DNA from: Nostoc sp. ATCC 53789
GTDB taxonomy: Bacteria; Cyanobacteriota; Cyanobacteriia; Cyanobacteriales; Nostocaceae
Reading direction: 5' to 3'
Assembly: GCF_009873495.1 (NCBI RefSeq)
Contig: NZ_CP046705.1
Span: 124,001 to 188,000 of the forward strand
Length of the DNA: 64,000 nt
Below the pieces are notes generated by a model. The model worked only from the letters and a program-made list of their open reading frames with translations, was not told the origin of the DNA and made no database searches. This document shows positions 36,235-45,788 of this stretch, one piece after another (position 1 is the stretch's first letter; the number at the start of each line of letters is the position of its first letter). Made by a program: the position numbers and the translations under genes.

Positions 36235-37185
36235 ATGTCCAGCCTGAGTTCAGACATGGTTCGCATCTATTTACAAGAAATTGGTAAGTATCCTCTATTA
36301 AAACCAGACGAGGAAATTGCTTATGCAAGACTTGTACAAGAAATGATTGCCATTGAGCAATCTAAAAATGAACTCACTCAACAGCTAGAGCGTGAACCAA
36401 CAATGACAGAATTAGCCAACACTGTTGAAAAAACCGAAACACAAGTCAGATCAGCACTACACCTTGGTCAAAAAGCTAAACAAAAAATGGTGACAGCTAA
36501 CCTGCGACTAGTAGTTTCTGTTGCCAAGAAATACCAGAACCGCAATTTGGAATTTTTAGATTTGATCCAAGAAGGAGCAATAGGTTTACAACGGGGTATA
36601 GAAAAGTTTGACCCGAACCTGGGGTATAAGCTCTCGACCTACGCCTACTGGTGGATTAGCCAAGCTATAACCAGAGCAATTGCAGAACAATCCCGGACTA
36701 TTAGATTGCCTGTTCATCTAACCGAAATCCTTAATAAAATTAAGAAGGTGCAGCGAGAAAGCTTTCTAAAACTCGGCCGCCATGCCACTGCTGAAGAAAT
36801 AGCTACATCATTAAACATCAGCCCCGATAAGCTTCGAGAATATCTCAGTGCCTCTCGTACAGCCATTTCTTTAAATAAAAAAATTGGAGATGAGCAAGAA
36901 ACAGAATTGGGCGAAATTTTAACAGACGTTGGTGTTTCACCAGAAAAACTCCTTACCCAAGAACTTCTATCCCAAGACGTGGCTAAATTCTTAGAACCAT
37001 TGACACCTATACAGCGTCAAGTGTTGACTTTAAGCTTTGGGCTAGAGAATGATCAGCATTTCAATCTCGCTCAGATTGGCCAACAGCTAAACCTCAGTCG
37101 AGAGCGGATTCGTCAAATCCAGGTCAAAGCTATAAGTATTCTCCGCCATCGACAAAGCGACATGCAAGAGTATTTAATTGATTAA
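36235..37185 (+). CDS. Group 2-type sigma-70 factor
   Basis: 316 residues from ATG 36235 (a TTG at 36187 would add 16). Region 1.2 DMVRIYLQEIGKYPLLKPDE; region 2 ANLRLVVSVAKKYQNRNLEF, LDLIQEGAIGLQRGIEKFDP and YAYWWISQAITRAIAEQSRT (-10 recognition); region 4 RQVLTLSFGLEN and LSRERIRQIQVKAISILRH (-35 recognition). Region 1.1 is absent, as in non-essential group 2 factors that answer stress or nutrient signals in cyanobacteria. On a plasmid it could direct host RNA polymerase to plasmid promoters. It follows the RecD2-like gene by 89 bases. Confidence 0.92.
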   Translation: MSSLSSDMVRIYLQEIGKYPLLKPDEEIAYARLVQEMIAIEQSKNELTQQLEREPTMTELANTVEKTETQVRSALHLGQKAKQKMVTANLRLVVSVAKKYQNRNLEFLDLIQEGAIGLQRGIEKFDPNLGYKLSTYAYWWISQAITRAIAEQSRTIRLPVHLTEILNKIKKVQRESFLKLGRHATAEEIATSLNISPDKLREYLSASRTAISLNKKIGDEQETELGEILTDVGVSPEKLLTQELLSQDVAKFLEPLTPIQRQVLTLSFGLENDQHFNLAQIGQQLNLSRERIRQIQVKAISILRHRQSDMQEYLID

Positions 37186-37258
37186 GTAGAATTACTTTCG
37201 TCAGATGATGCACGGATCTTGTAGAACTAAGACGAAAAACTATATTAAAGAAGTAATA

Positions 37259-38383
37259 CCAATTTAATATGAAGCTGCATAGAAAAGAGCTTCGAGAATA
37301 AAGTTATAAGAAGAGATAGATATTACCTGCTCAAGTGTAAGTTGATTAAATATTTCTTGGATGCGATCGCGTAAATTCTGTAAAGAAGAGAAAAGCTGAT
37401 TTTTGAGTGGTTTCTTGAGGAGCTGCCAAAGCCTTTCAATGGGATTGAGTTCAGGGGCTGAAGGTGGTTGAAACAGAGGAATAATATTTTCTGGCCAACG
37501 AATTGCTGAACTTGTATGAGCAGGTGCTTGGTCAACCTGTAAAATAGCGTAATCCCCACCTAATTGTTGAGATAGCCAGTCCAAAAACTGTTGAAAACAC
37601 TCGCCATTCAGTTTTGGATATTCATAAAGAAAATGATCTCCAGTCAATGGTTCAATTGCACCATAAATCCAAAAATTTTCCCGTGGCCATTTCACCTCAA
37701 CAGTAGGCTTAACTCCAGAGGCAGTAATCACTTTTCCTGTAAGAGTTTTCAGTCCCACCCTCGTTTCATCCTGGCACAGGTAGCGAACACACTTGCCGGG
37801 TGCTAGATGTTTTTCTAGACAATTCAGAATGATACCGAGTTTTTTTTAAACTCAGATACTAACTTTTCATCCTGCTTATGGCTTTGAGGACGTGGTACTT
37901 TTAGTTTTGCCCCTAATCGATATCGAACCAATGCATAAACCGTTGCATACTCGATATCAAGCCCCTGCTCTTGCTTTAACCACTCTACTATTGCACCATA
38001 GCTACTAAAGCCTTTTCCTGTTTTTAACTCCTCTTCAAGTGCCGTGATCGCTCCTTCAGGAATTTTCCGTTTTGCTCCCGGAGCTTTTTTTATTTTCAAT
38101 AATTCATCTAGCCCACCCGATCTATATTTTTGTAACCATCTTGTCACCGTTGATGTATCTTTAGCCAAGCGTTTTCCAATATCTTGCTGCTCCTTGGCCT
38201 GCCCGCTTTTTATCCACCACAGCATAATAAGTTTTTCTTTCTGGTTCCCTAAATTAGCTGTTTGTAGGCGTTTTTTAAGTTCTTCTTCGCTCTCTGCGAT
38301 TTCAATCTCAAAAGGGCGGCTCATGGTTCTTTTAATTTATCGAGTTTGTTTTCTCTATTATATGCAGCTTCATATTAAATTGG
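37259..38383 (-). mobile_element. IS630-family element A, copy 2 (1125 bp)
   Basis: Same terminal repeats and apparently the same sequence as copy 1, in inverse orientation; TA flanks at 37257-37258 and 38384-38385. It lies in the gap between the sigma factor gene and the DUF1993 gene and breaks no recognisable gene. Confidence 0.95.
37264..38324 (-). CDS. IS630-family transposase (element A, copy 2), -1 frameshift
   Basis: Identical in both frames to copy 1: first frame 38324-37824, second frame ending at 37264, joined by a -1 slip on the A8 run (T8 in plus-strand view near 37840-37847). All three catalytic acidic residues are present. Confidence 0.92.
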
Positions 38384-38414
38384 TATAAGTCCACAATAGT
38401 AATCAGTCAACAGC

Positions 38415-38921
38415 TTAAGGCTGACCAAGAAAGTCTCCTTTGCCAAGTTCTACACCACAGTGTCTAAGAATGTCATAGGCTGTTGTGACATGGAAATAAA
38501 GGTTTGGTAAAACAAAATATAGGAGAAATGGCATTCCTTGAAAACAGAGAGTGTTGTCACGCATTTGCAGGGTAATTTCTCTCTCTTCTGAACCATCAAT
38601 TTGCTCAGGTTTAAAAGTATTTAAATGAGAGATAGTTTTTTGAATACGGTCAATAAGTTGACCAAATGTAGTTTCATTGTCCTCGAATTTAGGTGGTTCT
38701 ATTCCTGCTAACCGTGCGGCACCTCTATTAGCGATGTCAGAGGCAATCTGCACTTGTTTTGATAATGGAAACATATCTGGGGATAGACGACTATTAATCA
38801 ACACAGAAGGGTCTATTTTTTTAGTTTCTGCATAAGCAGCACCTTTTTCAAGAATGTTTATAAGGTTATTCAGTGTGCGAATAGACACGGGTATTAAAGC
38901 TTGGTACATTGAAATGGTCAT
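38415..38921 (-). CDS. DUF1993 family protein
   Basis: 168 residues covering the whole family: MYQALIPVSIRTLNNLINIL, AETKKIDPSVLINSRLSPDM, FPLSKQVQIASDIANRGAAR, then PPKFEDNETTFGQLIDRI, DGSEEREI and HVTTAYDILRHCGVELGKGD. The domain has a DinB-like four-helix layout; its biochemical role is not established. The gene is monocistronic here and full length, and is more typical of chromosomes than of plasmid core, so it is probably cargo. Confidence 0.9.
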   Translation of the reverse strand: MTISMYQALIPVSIRTLNNLINILEKGAAYAETKKIDPSVLINSRLSPDMFPLSKQVQIASDIANRGAARLAGIEPPKFEDNETTFGQLIDRIQKTISHLNTFKPEQIDGSEEREITLQMRDNTLCFQGMPFLLYFVLPNLYFHVTTAYDILRHCGVELGKGDFLGQP

Positions 38922-39345
38922 TGAGATTTCTCCAGAAAAAGTTCAAACGGCTTTGAGCCGCCCCATCTAATATTAGGGGGTATTGACTGTGATATTGTGT
39001 CAAAGAATATGGAACCGAATTTAGTCATAGATCCAAAGATACTAAATGTTTCCCCATAGTTAGTAATCCCTGGATGCTCGATAAGAGTTAGTTTTTTTTG
39101 CTTGGGAGGAACTGACCTTTGAGCGATCGCTTTTTGTGCCCAACTTTATCACGCCATCCATTCAGTCCACTGCGGGGCATCTGTCATCAGTTGAGACAAA
39201 CTTTTTGAGGTAAGCATCCTCAAACTTCAGTATCATGGCGCAATGCTCATTATTGTTTGCTGATTTTGATGATTTGCTCCCGCAAGTTAAACCGTAGCGC
39301 TCACTCCCTACTATCAACACATCCCCACTAATTTTTTTGACTATA
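38922..39345. other. Intergenic stretch without a supported gene
   Basis: I see a HIP1-like GAGCGATCGC (39120-39129) and A/T-rich sequence, but no reading frame with coding character and no strong repeat. Promoters for the two divergent flanking genes probably lie here. Confidence 0.5.
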
Positions 39346-40002
39346 ATGAATAGTTTGACAGGATTGGCAGAGGATGGACACATGGGCTGGGAACTCCAAC
39401 TGAACGCGCTCCCCTCGAAATGCACCTTACTCGAAAACGTCGTTAACAGTGACATTGATGCCGAATATCTTTTGTTTGTACGGAGGTATTTTAGCCTGCG
39501 CCGCGAACAGCAAAGTCGGGTCAACAAATTTCCTTATGGTGAGGCTGAATATAAACAGTTTGTCGATGCCCTTGAGGAACTCGTCGAAACGCACTCTGGA
39601 ATTGAGAATCGATACTGCGATCTTTCTAGGCGATTCGATTGGATAAAATGGTTGCTGATGAAATGCGCTCTCTCCGAAGAGGAGGAATCGTTGGCTGTCA
39701 CTGCAATCACCGGCCAATCAAACGTGTTACCTTCTGCACGAAGCACACAAGGATTCCCCATCCGTTGGACTCCTGCCGACAAATGCGAGTTGATTCACAT
39801 TTGGCTTAGTGGAATTACTGAAGAAGATATCAAGTCCAAGTACGCTCCGGTACTTATGTACGATGCACACCTTTACAAGTGGCACCAGACGAGGGATACT
39901 GACGAGGCATTTGGATGGATCGTCAGGGACTTCACGGCACTCAAGCGATTCTACGAAGATGTGGTAGATAATTCAGAGGCTGTTCTTGTAGTCACCGACT
40001 AA
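39346..40002 (+). CDS. Hypothetical protein, possibly DUF1877-like
   Basis: 218 residues from ATG 39346 (a TTG three codons upstream is possible). Soluble, mixed alpha/beta. The C-terminal half (WTPADKCELIHIWLSGITEE, KYAPVLMYDAHLYKWHQ, DFTALKRFYEDVVDNSEAVL) resembles the end of DUF1877/YfbM-type proteins, which finish with an FYxxAxxxGxAVL helix-strand. The N-terminal half is not recognised. Base composition is more GC-rich than its neighbours, suggesting separate acquisition. Function unknown. Confidence 0.5.
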   Translation: MNSLTGLAEDGHMGWELQLNALPSKCTLLENVVNSDIDAEYLLFVRRYFSLRREQQSRVNKFPYGEAEYKQFVDALEELVETHSGIENRYCDLSRRFDWIKWLLMKCALSEEEESLAVTAITGQSNVLPSARSTQGFPIRWTPADKCELIHIWLSGITEEDIKSKYAPVLMYDAHLYKWHQTRDTDEAFGWIVRDFTALKRFYEDVVDNSEAVLVVTD

Positions 40003-40027
40003 TACGCTTGGGTGAGCATGACTACTA

Positions 40028-41340
40028 AGGTGATTTCTAGGAAAGAATTTACCAATAGAGGTAGAATGTAGCCTTGATGCAAAACAAACAGGAGCAAGCA
40101 TTTGGATACGTTAGCCACAGCAGGATTAACAGCATCGCAAATAGAAGACTTGCGGTTGGCAGCATCGAAAATGAATGGAGTGGAACGTCGGAGTTTTCAG
40201 GCACAGATGACATTGAAATATTGCCAGGGAAGCGCAAGGCAGGCAGAAACAGTATTTGGCTGGGGTAGACAAAATATAGAGGTAGGATTGGCAGAAAAAC
40301 GAACAGGGATAACCTGTGTAGGATTACAGTCAACCTTTAGCGGAGCAAAGCTTTGGGAGGAGAAACAACCGGAAGCAGCATTGTCACTGCTCCATCTTGC
40401 AGAATCTCATGCTCAACAAGACCCGACATTTAAAACATCATTAGCCTATACCAGACTAACAGCAGCATCGGCATTGAAAGAGCTAAAAGAGCTTGGATTT
40501 AGCCCGGAGCAATTGCCAGGAGCTAGTACAATGGCACAAGTATTGAACCGAATGGGCTATCGTCTTCGGCTAGTTGTAAAAGCCAAGCCTCAAAAAAAAT
40601 ACCACAAACAGACGACATCTTCAACAACATCAAAGACTTTCAAAATCTTGCAACAAGCGAATCAGTTAAGAGACTAAGCATAGACTGTAAAGCCACTGTA
40701 AATATTGGCGATTATTCGCGTGGAGGAAAAACTAGAGGCGACAATCAAGCTAGCGACCACGATATGGGATGCAAGGAAAAATACATTCCCTGTGGGATTG
40801 TAGACGAAGATAATGGGCAACTACATATTATCTTTGGTAGTTCCTATAAAACTAGCGATTTCATTGTTGATAACCTGATTCATTGGTGGAAAACAATTAC
40901 ACCAGAACAAAGACAGGATACCGAACTAATACAAATTAAAATTGATAACGGTTCCGAAAGTAGCGGAGTACGAACTCAATTCTTAAAAAGAATGGTTGAA
41001 TTTGTTGACCAGATACAAAGACCAATTCAATTACTTTATTATCCTCCTTACCATAGTAAATATAATCCCATAGAGCGCTGTTGGGGCATTCTTGAACAGC
41101 ATTGGAATGGAACCAAACTTGTTGATGTTCAAGTTATGCTTTCATGGGCTTCTAGCATGACTTGGAAAGGATTACATCCAATTTTGACTTTAAGCAACAT
41201 TGTTTACCAAAAGGGGATTTCCCTGACTAAGAAAGCCATGAAGCAAGTCGAGTCTAGATTGCAGAGAAATCCACTTCTGCCCAAATGGGATATCTTGATT
41301 CAACCAATTTAGGTGGTAAATTATTTTTCGGAAATCACCT
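40028..41340 (+). mobile_element. ISAzo13-family element (about 1.3 kb)
   Basis: Terminal inverted repeats start AGGTGATTTC at 40028 and, read from the other end, AGGTGATTTCCGAAAAA at 41340, with a shared AATTTACCA inside each. A complete transposase is read with a -1 frameshift. It appears to have cut a small minus-strand gene at 41341. Confidence 0.85.
40102..41312 (+). CDS. ISAzo13-family transposase, made by -1 frameshift
   Basis: First frame from TTG 40102 (AGGAGCAAGCA upstream) gives the N-terminal region (QAQMTLKYCQGSARQAETVF) and reaches VVKAKPQKK. At an A8 run (40592-40599) an A_AAA_AAA slip to -1 yields KKIPQTDDIFNNIKDFQNL and continues to 41312. DDE residues are visible in RLSIDCKATVNIGDYSRGGK, IKIDNGSESSG and YNPIERCWGILEQHW. 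The fused product would be about 403 residues, complete for the family. It is unrelated in sequence to IS630-A, which uses the same type of slip. Confidence 0.9.
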
Positions 41341-41509
41341 AACTAGTTTTTGCAGCTTGTTTTTGGTTGTTCTCTAACACCGAGAAGTACTGCCGAGCGT
41401 TCAGGGGCTTCTTCCACCAAGTGAACTCAAACAGGTATTCATCTTTCTTCAAAGTTAAGCATCGTAACCCATTGATTGATTTGACTGCCGTTGATTTTAT
41501 CAGTGGGGG
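41341..41509 (-). pseudogene. Small gene truncated at its 3' end by ISAzo13
   Basis: The minus strand encodes IKSTAVKSINGLRCLTLKKD, EYLFEFTWWKKPLNARQYFS and VLENNQKQAAKT, then a stop formed by IS sequence. The text has normal protein character, unlike the opposite strand. Its start is not clear because it runs into the divergent membrane protein gene. Family not recognised. Confidence 0.35.
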
Positions 41510-41526
41510 TTGATTTGAAAGCCAGC

Positions 41527-41925
41527 ATGAAATATCTTGTAATAGCTCTAATACTGGTTGCAGTGCTACTGCCAATAGGCATCAGTTTGGCATCAATTCC
41601 CAGACTCCATTTTCATGAAAACCCTGACAAGATGGAGCAAGAAGTTTTGCGCGTTATTCTGCTAGGGGCTGCCATAGCTGATGCAAAGAAGATTATGGAG
41701 CGCAACTGGTTTAAGTGTGAAATTTATGAAAATTCAACTTTTATCAGATATAGAAAAATCCCTGGTAATAGTGAATCCGAAACAAAGTTATTTAGTCATG
41801 TAGATTTTATTTTGTGTACGCGCAAAAAAGGATTCATAGTTAAGCAAAATTGGATAGTTGGTATTATTTATGAAAAGGAGCGTGTGACAACTGTGGTAGT
41901 AAATTACGGATTAACTGGTTCTTAG
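41527..41925 (+). CDS. Hypothetical membrane-anchored protein
   Basis: 132 residues from ATG 41527. A strong hydrophobic N-terminus (MKYLVIALILVAVLLPIGIS) is either a signal peptide or an anchor. The rest is a small alpha/beta domain with two cysteines (NWFKCEIYENSTFIRYRKIP, FILCTRKKGFIVKQNWI). No known family. It stands alone on the plus strand. Confidence 0.5.
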   Translation: MKYLVIALILVAVLLPIGISLASIPRLHFHENPDKMEQEVLRVILLGAAIADAKKIMERNWFKCEIYENSTFIRYRKIPGNSESETKLFSHVDFILCTRKKGFIVKQNWIVGIIYEKERVTTVVVNYGLTGS

Positions 41926-42215
41926 TGGGGTAGCCACCGAGATACCCACTTTGGGGAGGATAAAACTTTGCCCTGCTTTGATAAAAACACTCTTGCACCA
42001 AACTTGCGAAAATGCTCCTCATCAATGGCGATACCAGCCGCCTTCATCCACCGAGAAGCTCCCTTCCCCACGGGAATATAATATGGTATTGCCCATTTCT
42101 GGGCTTGAGCGATTCTTCGAGAACACCGCAGGTATCGCAGAAAATTTTGGTGTACCGAATGTATCTTAAGTTGCCAAGGATGTGATAGCATACCTTCAAC
42201 AAATTTAGATAGCAT
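41922..42215 (-). CDS. Possible small basic protein
   Basis: 97 codons from ATG 42215 (MLSKFVEGMLSHPWQLKIHS ... AAGIAIDEEHFRKFGARVFL, SKQGKVLSSPKWVSRWLPH). The composition is basic and plausible, and no plus-strand alternative over this stretch looks coding. However, its start lies 10 bp from the divergent PEP-CTERM gene start and no ribosome site is evident. Family not recognised. Confidence 0.3.
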   Translation of the reverse strand: MLSKFVEGMLSHPWQLKIHSVHQNFLRYLRCSRRIAQAQKWAIPYYIPVGKGASRWMKAAGIAIDEEHFRKFGARVFLSKQGKVLSSPKWVSRWLPH

Positions 42216-42224
42216 ACCCAATCC

Positions 42225-42803
42225 ATGAATCAAGTTCGACTCCCCAAAGTTAGCGTCGCCGTGATTGGTTTGGTAGTTGCAAGCGTATTTCATGCTACTC
42301 CCGTACTGGGAGCGATTCTAACTAGACAAGAATTTTCAGGTGATTTTACCTTAGTCGATGCTACTAGCCCATTCCTTACGAACTCTTTGCCATTCAAGAG
42401 CGAATATTCTGGATTCGTGGTTTACTCAGAGTCCGGGACTTTGAGCGATTGGGAGCTATCCGTCAACAATCTAGACCTAAATTTGAAGAGAGGCTCTACT
42501 AATGGCGGTAACTTAACCCCAGATGTTGATTTTGAGTTTGGTTCTGGGTCGAATTGGAATTTAGTAGTTGATTTTGGCATTGCTTTTGATGCTCCAAGAT
42601 ATACCTTAGAAAAAACTTCAAGCTCTGAAATTAGCTTGACGGGTGAAGTGGGACGGGCTGGAACATACATTTATCAAGATTCTGCTGCCAATATTACCTT
42701 GAGTTCTTCATCTACATCAGTACCAGAACCTGCTTCCCTACTAGGTTTATTGTTTGGAGTTGGTGCAATTGCTGTCTCTAAAAAAGCTAGTGAGACGAAA
42801 TAG
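42225..42803 (+). CDS. PEP-CTERM exosortase-sorted surface protein
   Basis: 192 residues. Signal peptide (1-29, ending PVLGA), a secreted beta-rich domain, and a C-terminal sorting signal SVPEPASLLGLLFGVGAIAV followed by SKKASETK. The Pro-Glu-Pro motif, hydrophobic helix and basic tail are the standard PEP-CTERM tripartite signal, processed by an exosortase encoded elsewhere (usually on the chromosome). The mature protein probably sits at the cell surface or in extracellular polysaccharide. The gene is likely cargo. Confidence 0.88.
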   Translation: MNQVRLPKVSVAVIGLVVASVFHATPVLGAILTRQEFSGDFTLVDATSPFLTNSLPFKSEYSGFVVYSESGTLSDWELSVNNLDLNLKRGSTNGGNLTPDVDFEFGSGSNWNLVVDFGIAFDAPRYTLEKTSSSEISLTGEVGRAGTYIYQDSAANITLSSSSTSVPEPASLLGLLFGVGAIAVSKKASETK

Positions 42804-42845
42804 TAAAGCATGAATTACTGAACTCTTTACCAAAGCTTTCTCTCA

Positions 42846-45788
42846 CTACACAGCTTCTAGCCAATCGCACACCACAGACCTACATTCCGTGGCAAACTTA
42901 ACCCAAACCTGCCACTGCCCCAAATACCCATTCCAGTAAGGCTCACTATCAGCAACGCCAACAGCCTCGCCAACTTTGGAGATTAACTCGCTGTAGAAGG
43001 AACCAGCGCTATTTAGCCCAAGCTGCATTTTCACCATCAGCCCCTTCCATCCAAGAATCGCGATATTTTCTGGGGTATGTGGTGCTGTGTCACTGAGTGA
43101 TGTTGCAAAGACTATATTATTAGTGCCTGACACCAAATCAGTATTGTGCGATATGGATAGTGATGTTGTGTCAGTTACTGGTGTAGTTGTACTTAGATTA
43201 TTAGTGACTGACACCGATTCCCTTGAAAACGCTTCATCCCGATTAAACCACTGCCCAAAAATTGAATTACGCTGATCATTAGGGGCAACAAACCGATAAA
43301 CGCACTCCCGATTTTCACGCTTACCCAAGCGACCGACGTAATCGAGTTTCAAATCAATCTTGGCAAGTAATTTCTGTGCGATCGCTATCGGTGTATGTTT
43401 TTCCGAGATACTAACATTCAAGTAATTCTTGATAACGTGCCGATGCTTTACAGCTAGCGCTTTAAACTCCACCATCTTCTCATCAGACCCCCGCAACTGA
43501 ACGTCTGGTGTAATAAACTGCAACAGATTGAGATTTTCCAGTAACAGTACAGCAGGTAATAGCTGTCCCTTGTTAAAATCTGGTTTCCAAACCGAATTCT
43601 CCCCAGCTTCTAACTGTGCCTTAGCCCGTTTAGCATCACGAGTTGTCAGAAACTCTCGCCCCAGTGTCAAATAATAGTGCATCCGCAGTTGGGGATACCA
43701 GCCGTCGTCATCCTTCTCGACCAAATCAGGTGTTACGTCAATTTCGTAGCGGCGGGACAATTCCGCCTTGCGCTGCTGGTGTCGTTCGGTTTTCGTTTTC
43801 GCCCTTTTATCTTGCAGCTTTTTCAATTCGGTTGGGGAGAGTTCATCGGAATCCGCGATCGCTTTACACTCCGCAGCATATAATTCAACAGATGCCGCCT
43901 TAACCGACTCGATTACTGCGCCAGTCTCATCATCGTCGGCATCTGAGGCATCAATAACGGTGTACCCATCCTCGACCAATCCCGCAAGCACAGACTCTCG
44001 ATAGCGCCGCATCTCAACGTTGATGACAGAACCACGCTTACCCCAAGTCTGCAATGACTCCGGTTGAAAATTCTGGTCAATAAAGCTGTAATCGTCATTA
44101 TCCGCCGCCGACAACAGCGCAATGTTCGCCTGTGTTGCGACGTGTTGACTTCTCAACAAACCTCCGATGGATGTGGAACCATTGCCCACAACCGACATCC
44201 CCCATTCTCTCACCCAAATGTGACGGTCAACAGTTTCCCTAACCCGTGCCAACATCTGACGGACGGAGTTAACCGGCTGTACTCCCTGAAAAATCCCCCA
44301 AACACCATCAAAATGTCCTCTAATATCGATGCTGACCCCAGTTTCTAAACTTGGAGAGGCGATAACCAAATCGTACTGGGTGAGAATTTCGTTCAAGTGG
44401 GCAATACAACCGAAAGCCGCATGAGATGGATCAGCAACGGATTCACTGTCAATTCTCAGTATCCGCAGGTGTGGGAATTTACGGCGAAACCGTTCCTCCA
44501 ATGCTTGGGTTCCCCATTTAGACTTTGCCTTTTGAGCAGAACAGCAGAGTAAATGATGCCCACCTTTGGCGATGGCCTTGTCCAGTGCCGCAATCAAATT
44601 CTTCGGGTTACTCCCAGAGTAGTTGTAACAGTTTCCGGCTACGTGCCGATAGTTGTTCACGATTACGAACGGATTAACCCGATATTCGCCAGCGAGTGAT
44701 AAAACGTACTTTACATCAGTATCTGACACATCAGCACTAGACAGGTAAATCTTTCCCTGACTGCTGCCCAAAACATTCTGTACCAGTTGTTTGAGGTTTT
44801 TGAGAACAGATACCCGACGCTTCTGCACTTCAGTACCAGAGTTAAGTAAATGCCAAAATACTTGGTCGCATTCGTCAATAATAATGACATCATTTGACCA
44901 GTCGTTGGGATTGAAACGGGCTTGGCTCTCATGATGCAGCGAATCTACACACACCCCATATCCTAACAATGTGCCTGTTTCATTCGTGCGGACTTCGGTA
45001 ACATAGTTAACACCGAAGCGATTACACAGTGCCTCACCTAGTTGAATGCGATGGGTGATAATTAATACCCGTCTCTCTTGGTCATGTGCTTTTGCCACTT
45101 CCGTTGCCAGCCATTCGGTTTTACCAGTGCCTTTGGGAGCCTTGAGGATAATCAGCTTTTCACCTTCGGGGACGAGAAGCTGGCCCAAGAAACGTTGGTT
45201 GAGTGCGATCGCTGGCGGGTAAGTCAGCAGAGTGAACAGCTTAATCTCCCATAACTCCAATGCAACGGCAGTGTTGTAGAGTGCGTCAAATGCCGGCTGA
45301 CCATGAGCGACGATAAAATCATCAACCCCTTTCTCTGCCCCGAATGGTAAATCAATCACTCGCAGCGAACAGCCCTCATTTACCAGCAGCCGTCCCATAC
45401 GACTGATGGCGGTTCTGACTCGCTGGACTGTCTCAGGTTTGTTGTCCTGGTCAAAGCAGATGTTAACCTGTCTCCCCTGTGTTGCAAAATGCTTCAAGTC
45501 TGGGATGAGGTTTGGCTTACCAATGGCAGTACCGTACTCATCCTGGGGTGTGCGGTATCCAGCGTTAACACCGGGGATAGCGATCGCTGCATAACCAGCA
45601 GTCAGTAATGCCCCCGCTTTCTTGACACCTTCAACAATTGTCACTGGTACGTTGTGCCGCCAAACCCAATGCCAGAAACCGCCAGGGTGCTGCAAATCTT
45701 CTTTGGTGATGGGAATACCGCTACGATTAGAAACTTTCACCCAAATGCGATTCGGTACTAAGGAATCATGTAAAAATAACTTGAACAA
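42846..45788 (-). CDS. CyRepA1-like plasmid replication protein, 5'-truncated
   Basis: 980 codons. A DUF3854 TOPRIM-like module (FWHWVWRHNVPVTIVEGVKK, AAIAIPGVNAGYRTP, ICFDQDNKPET, GVDDFIVAHG) is followed by a superfamily 2-like helicase: Walker A APKGTGKT (about 224-231), DVIIIDECDQVFWHL, CVDSLHH, and late motifs ASPSLETGVSIDIRG and QMLARVRETVDRHIWV. This arrangement is that of CyRepA1 replication initiators from cyanobacterial plasmids. The first codons, including a TTG start, lie in the terminal repeat of the element at 45765-46589; the usual upstream primase-like residues (GWWC and KYE.P equivalents) are absent. The gene therefore lost its N-terminus, and replication may depend on another Rep outside the window. 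Confidence 0.8.
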   Translation of the reverse strand: MFKLFLHDSLVPNRIWVKVSNRSGIPITKEDLQHPGGFWHWVWRHNVPVTIVEGVKKAGALLTAGYAAIAIPGVNAGYRTPQDEYGTAIGKPNLIPDLKHFATQGRQVNICFDQDNKPETVQRVRTAISRMGRLLVNEGCSLRVIDLPFGAEKGVDDFIVAHGQPAFDALYNTAVALELWEIKLFTLLTYPPAIALNQRFLGQLLVPEGEKLIILKAPKGTGKTEWLATEVAKAHDQERRVLIITHRIQLGEALCNRFGVNYVTEVRTNETGTLLGYGVCVDSLHHESQARFNPNDWSNDVIIIDECDQVFWHLLNSGTEVQKRRVSVLKNLKQLVQNVLGSSQGKIYLSSADVSDTDVKYVLSLAGEYRVNPFVIVNNYRHVAGNCYNYSGSNPKNLIAALDKAIAKGGHHLLCCSAQKAKSKWGTQALEERFRRKFPHLRILRIDSESVADPSHAAFGCIAHLNEILTQYDLVIASPSLETGVSIDIRGHFDGVWGIFQGVQPVNSVRQMLARVRETVDRHIWVREWGMSVVGNGSTSIGGLLRSQHVATQANIALLSAADNDDYSFIDQNFQPESLQTWGKRGSVINVEMRRYRESVLAGLVEDGYTVIDASDADDDETGAVIESVKAASVELYAAECKAIADSDELSPTELKKLQDKRAKTKTERHQQRKAELSRRYEIDVTPDLVEKDDDGWYPQLRMHYYLTLGREFLTTRDAKRAKAQLEAGENSVWKPDFNKGQLLPAVLLLENLNLLQFITPDVQLRGSDEKMVEFKALAVKHRHVIKNYLNVSISEKHTPIAIAQKLLAKIDLKLDYVGRLGKRENRECVYRFVAPNDQRNSIFGQWFNRDEAFSRESVSVTNNLSTTTPVTDTTSLSISHNTDLVSGTNNIVFATSLSDTAPHTPENIAILGWKGLMVKMQLGLNSAGSFYSELISKVGEAVGVADSEPYWNGYLGQWQVWVKFATECRSVVCDWLEAV

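Noticed and set aside
39162-39527. 121-codon minus-strand ORF
   Set aside because: Overlaps the better plus-strand gene at 39346-40002 and reads as its antisense shadow (Ser/Arg/Cys-rich).
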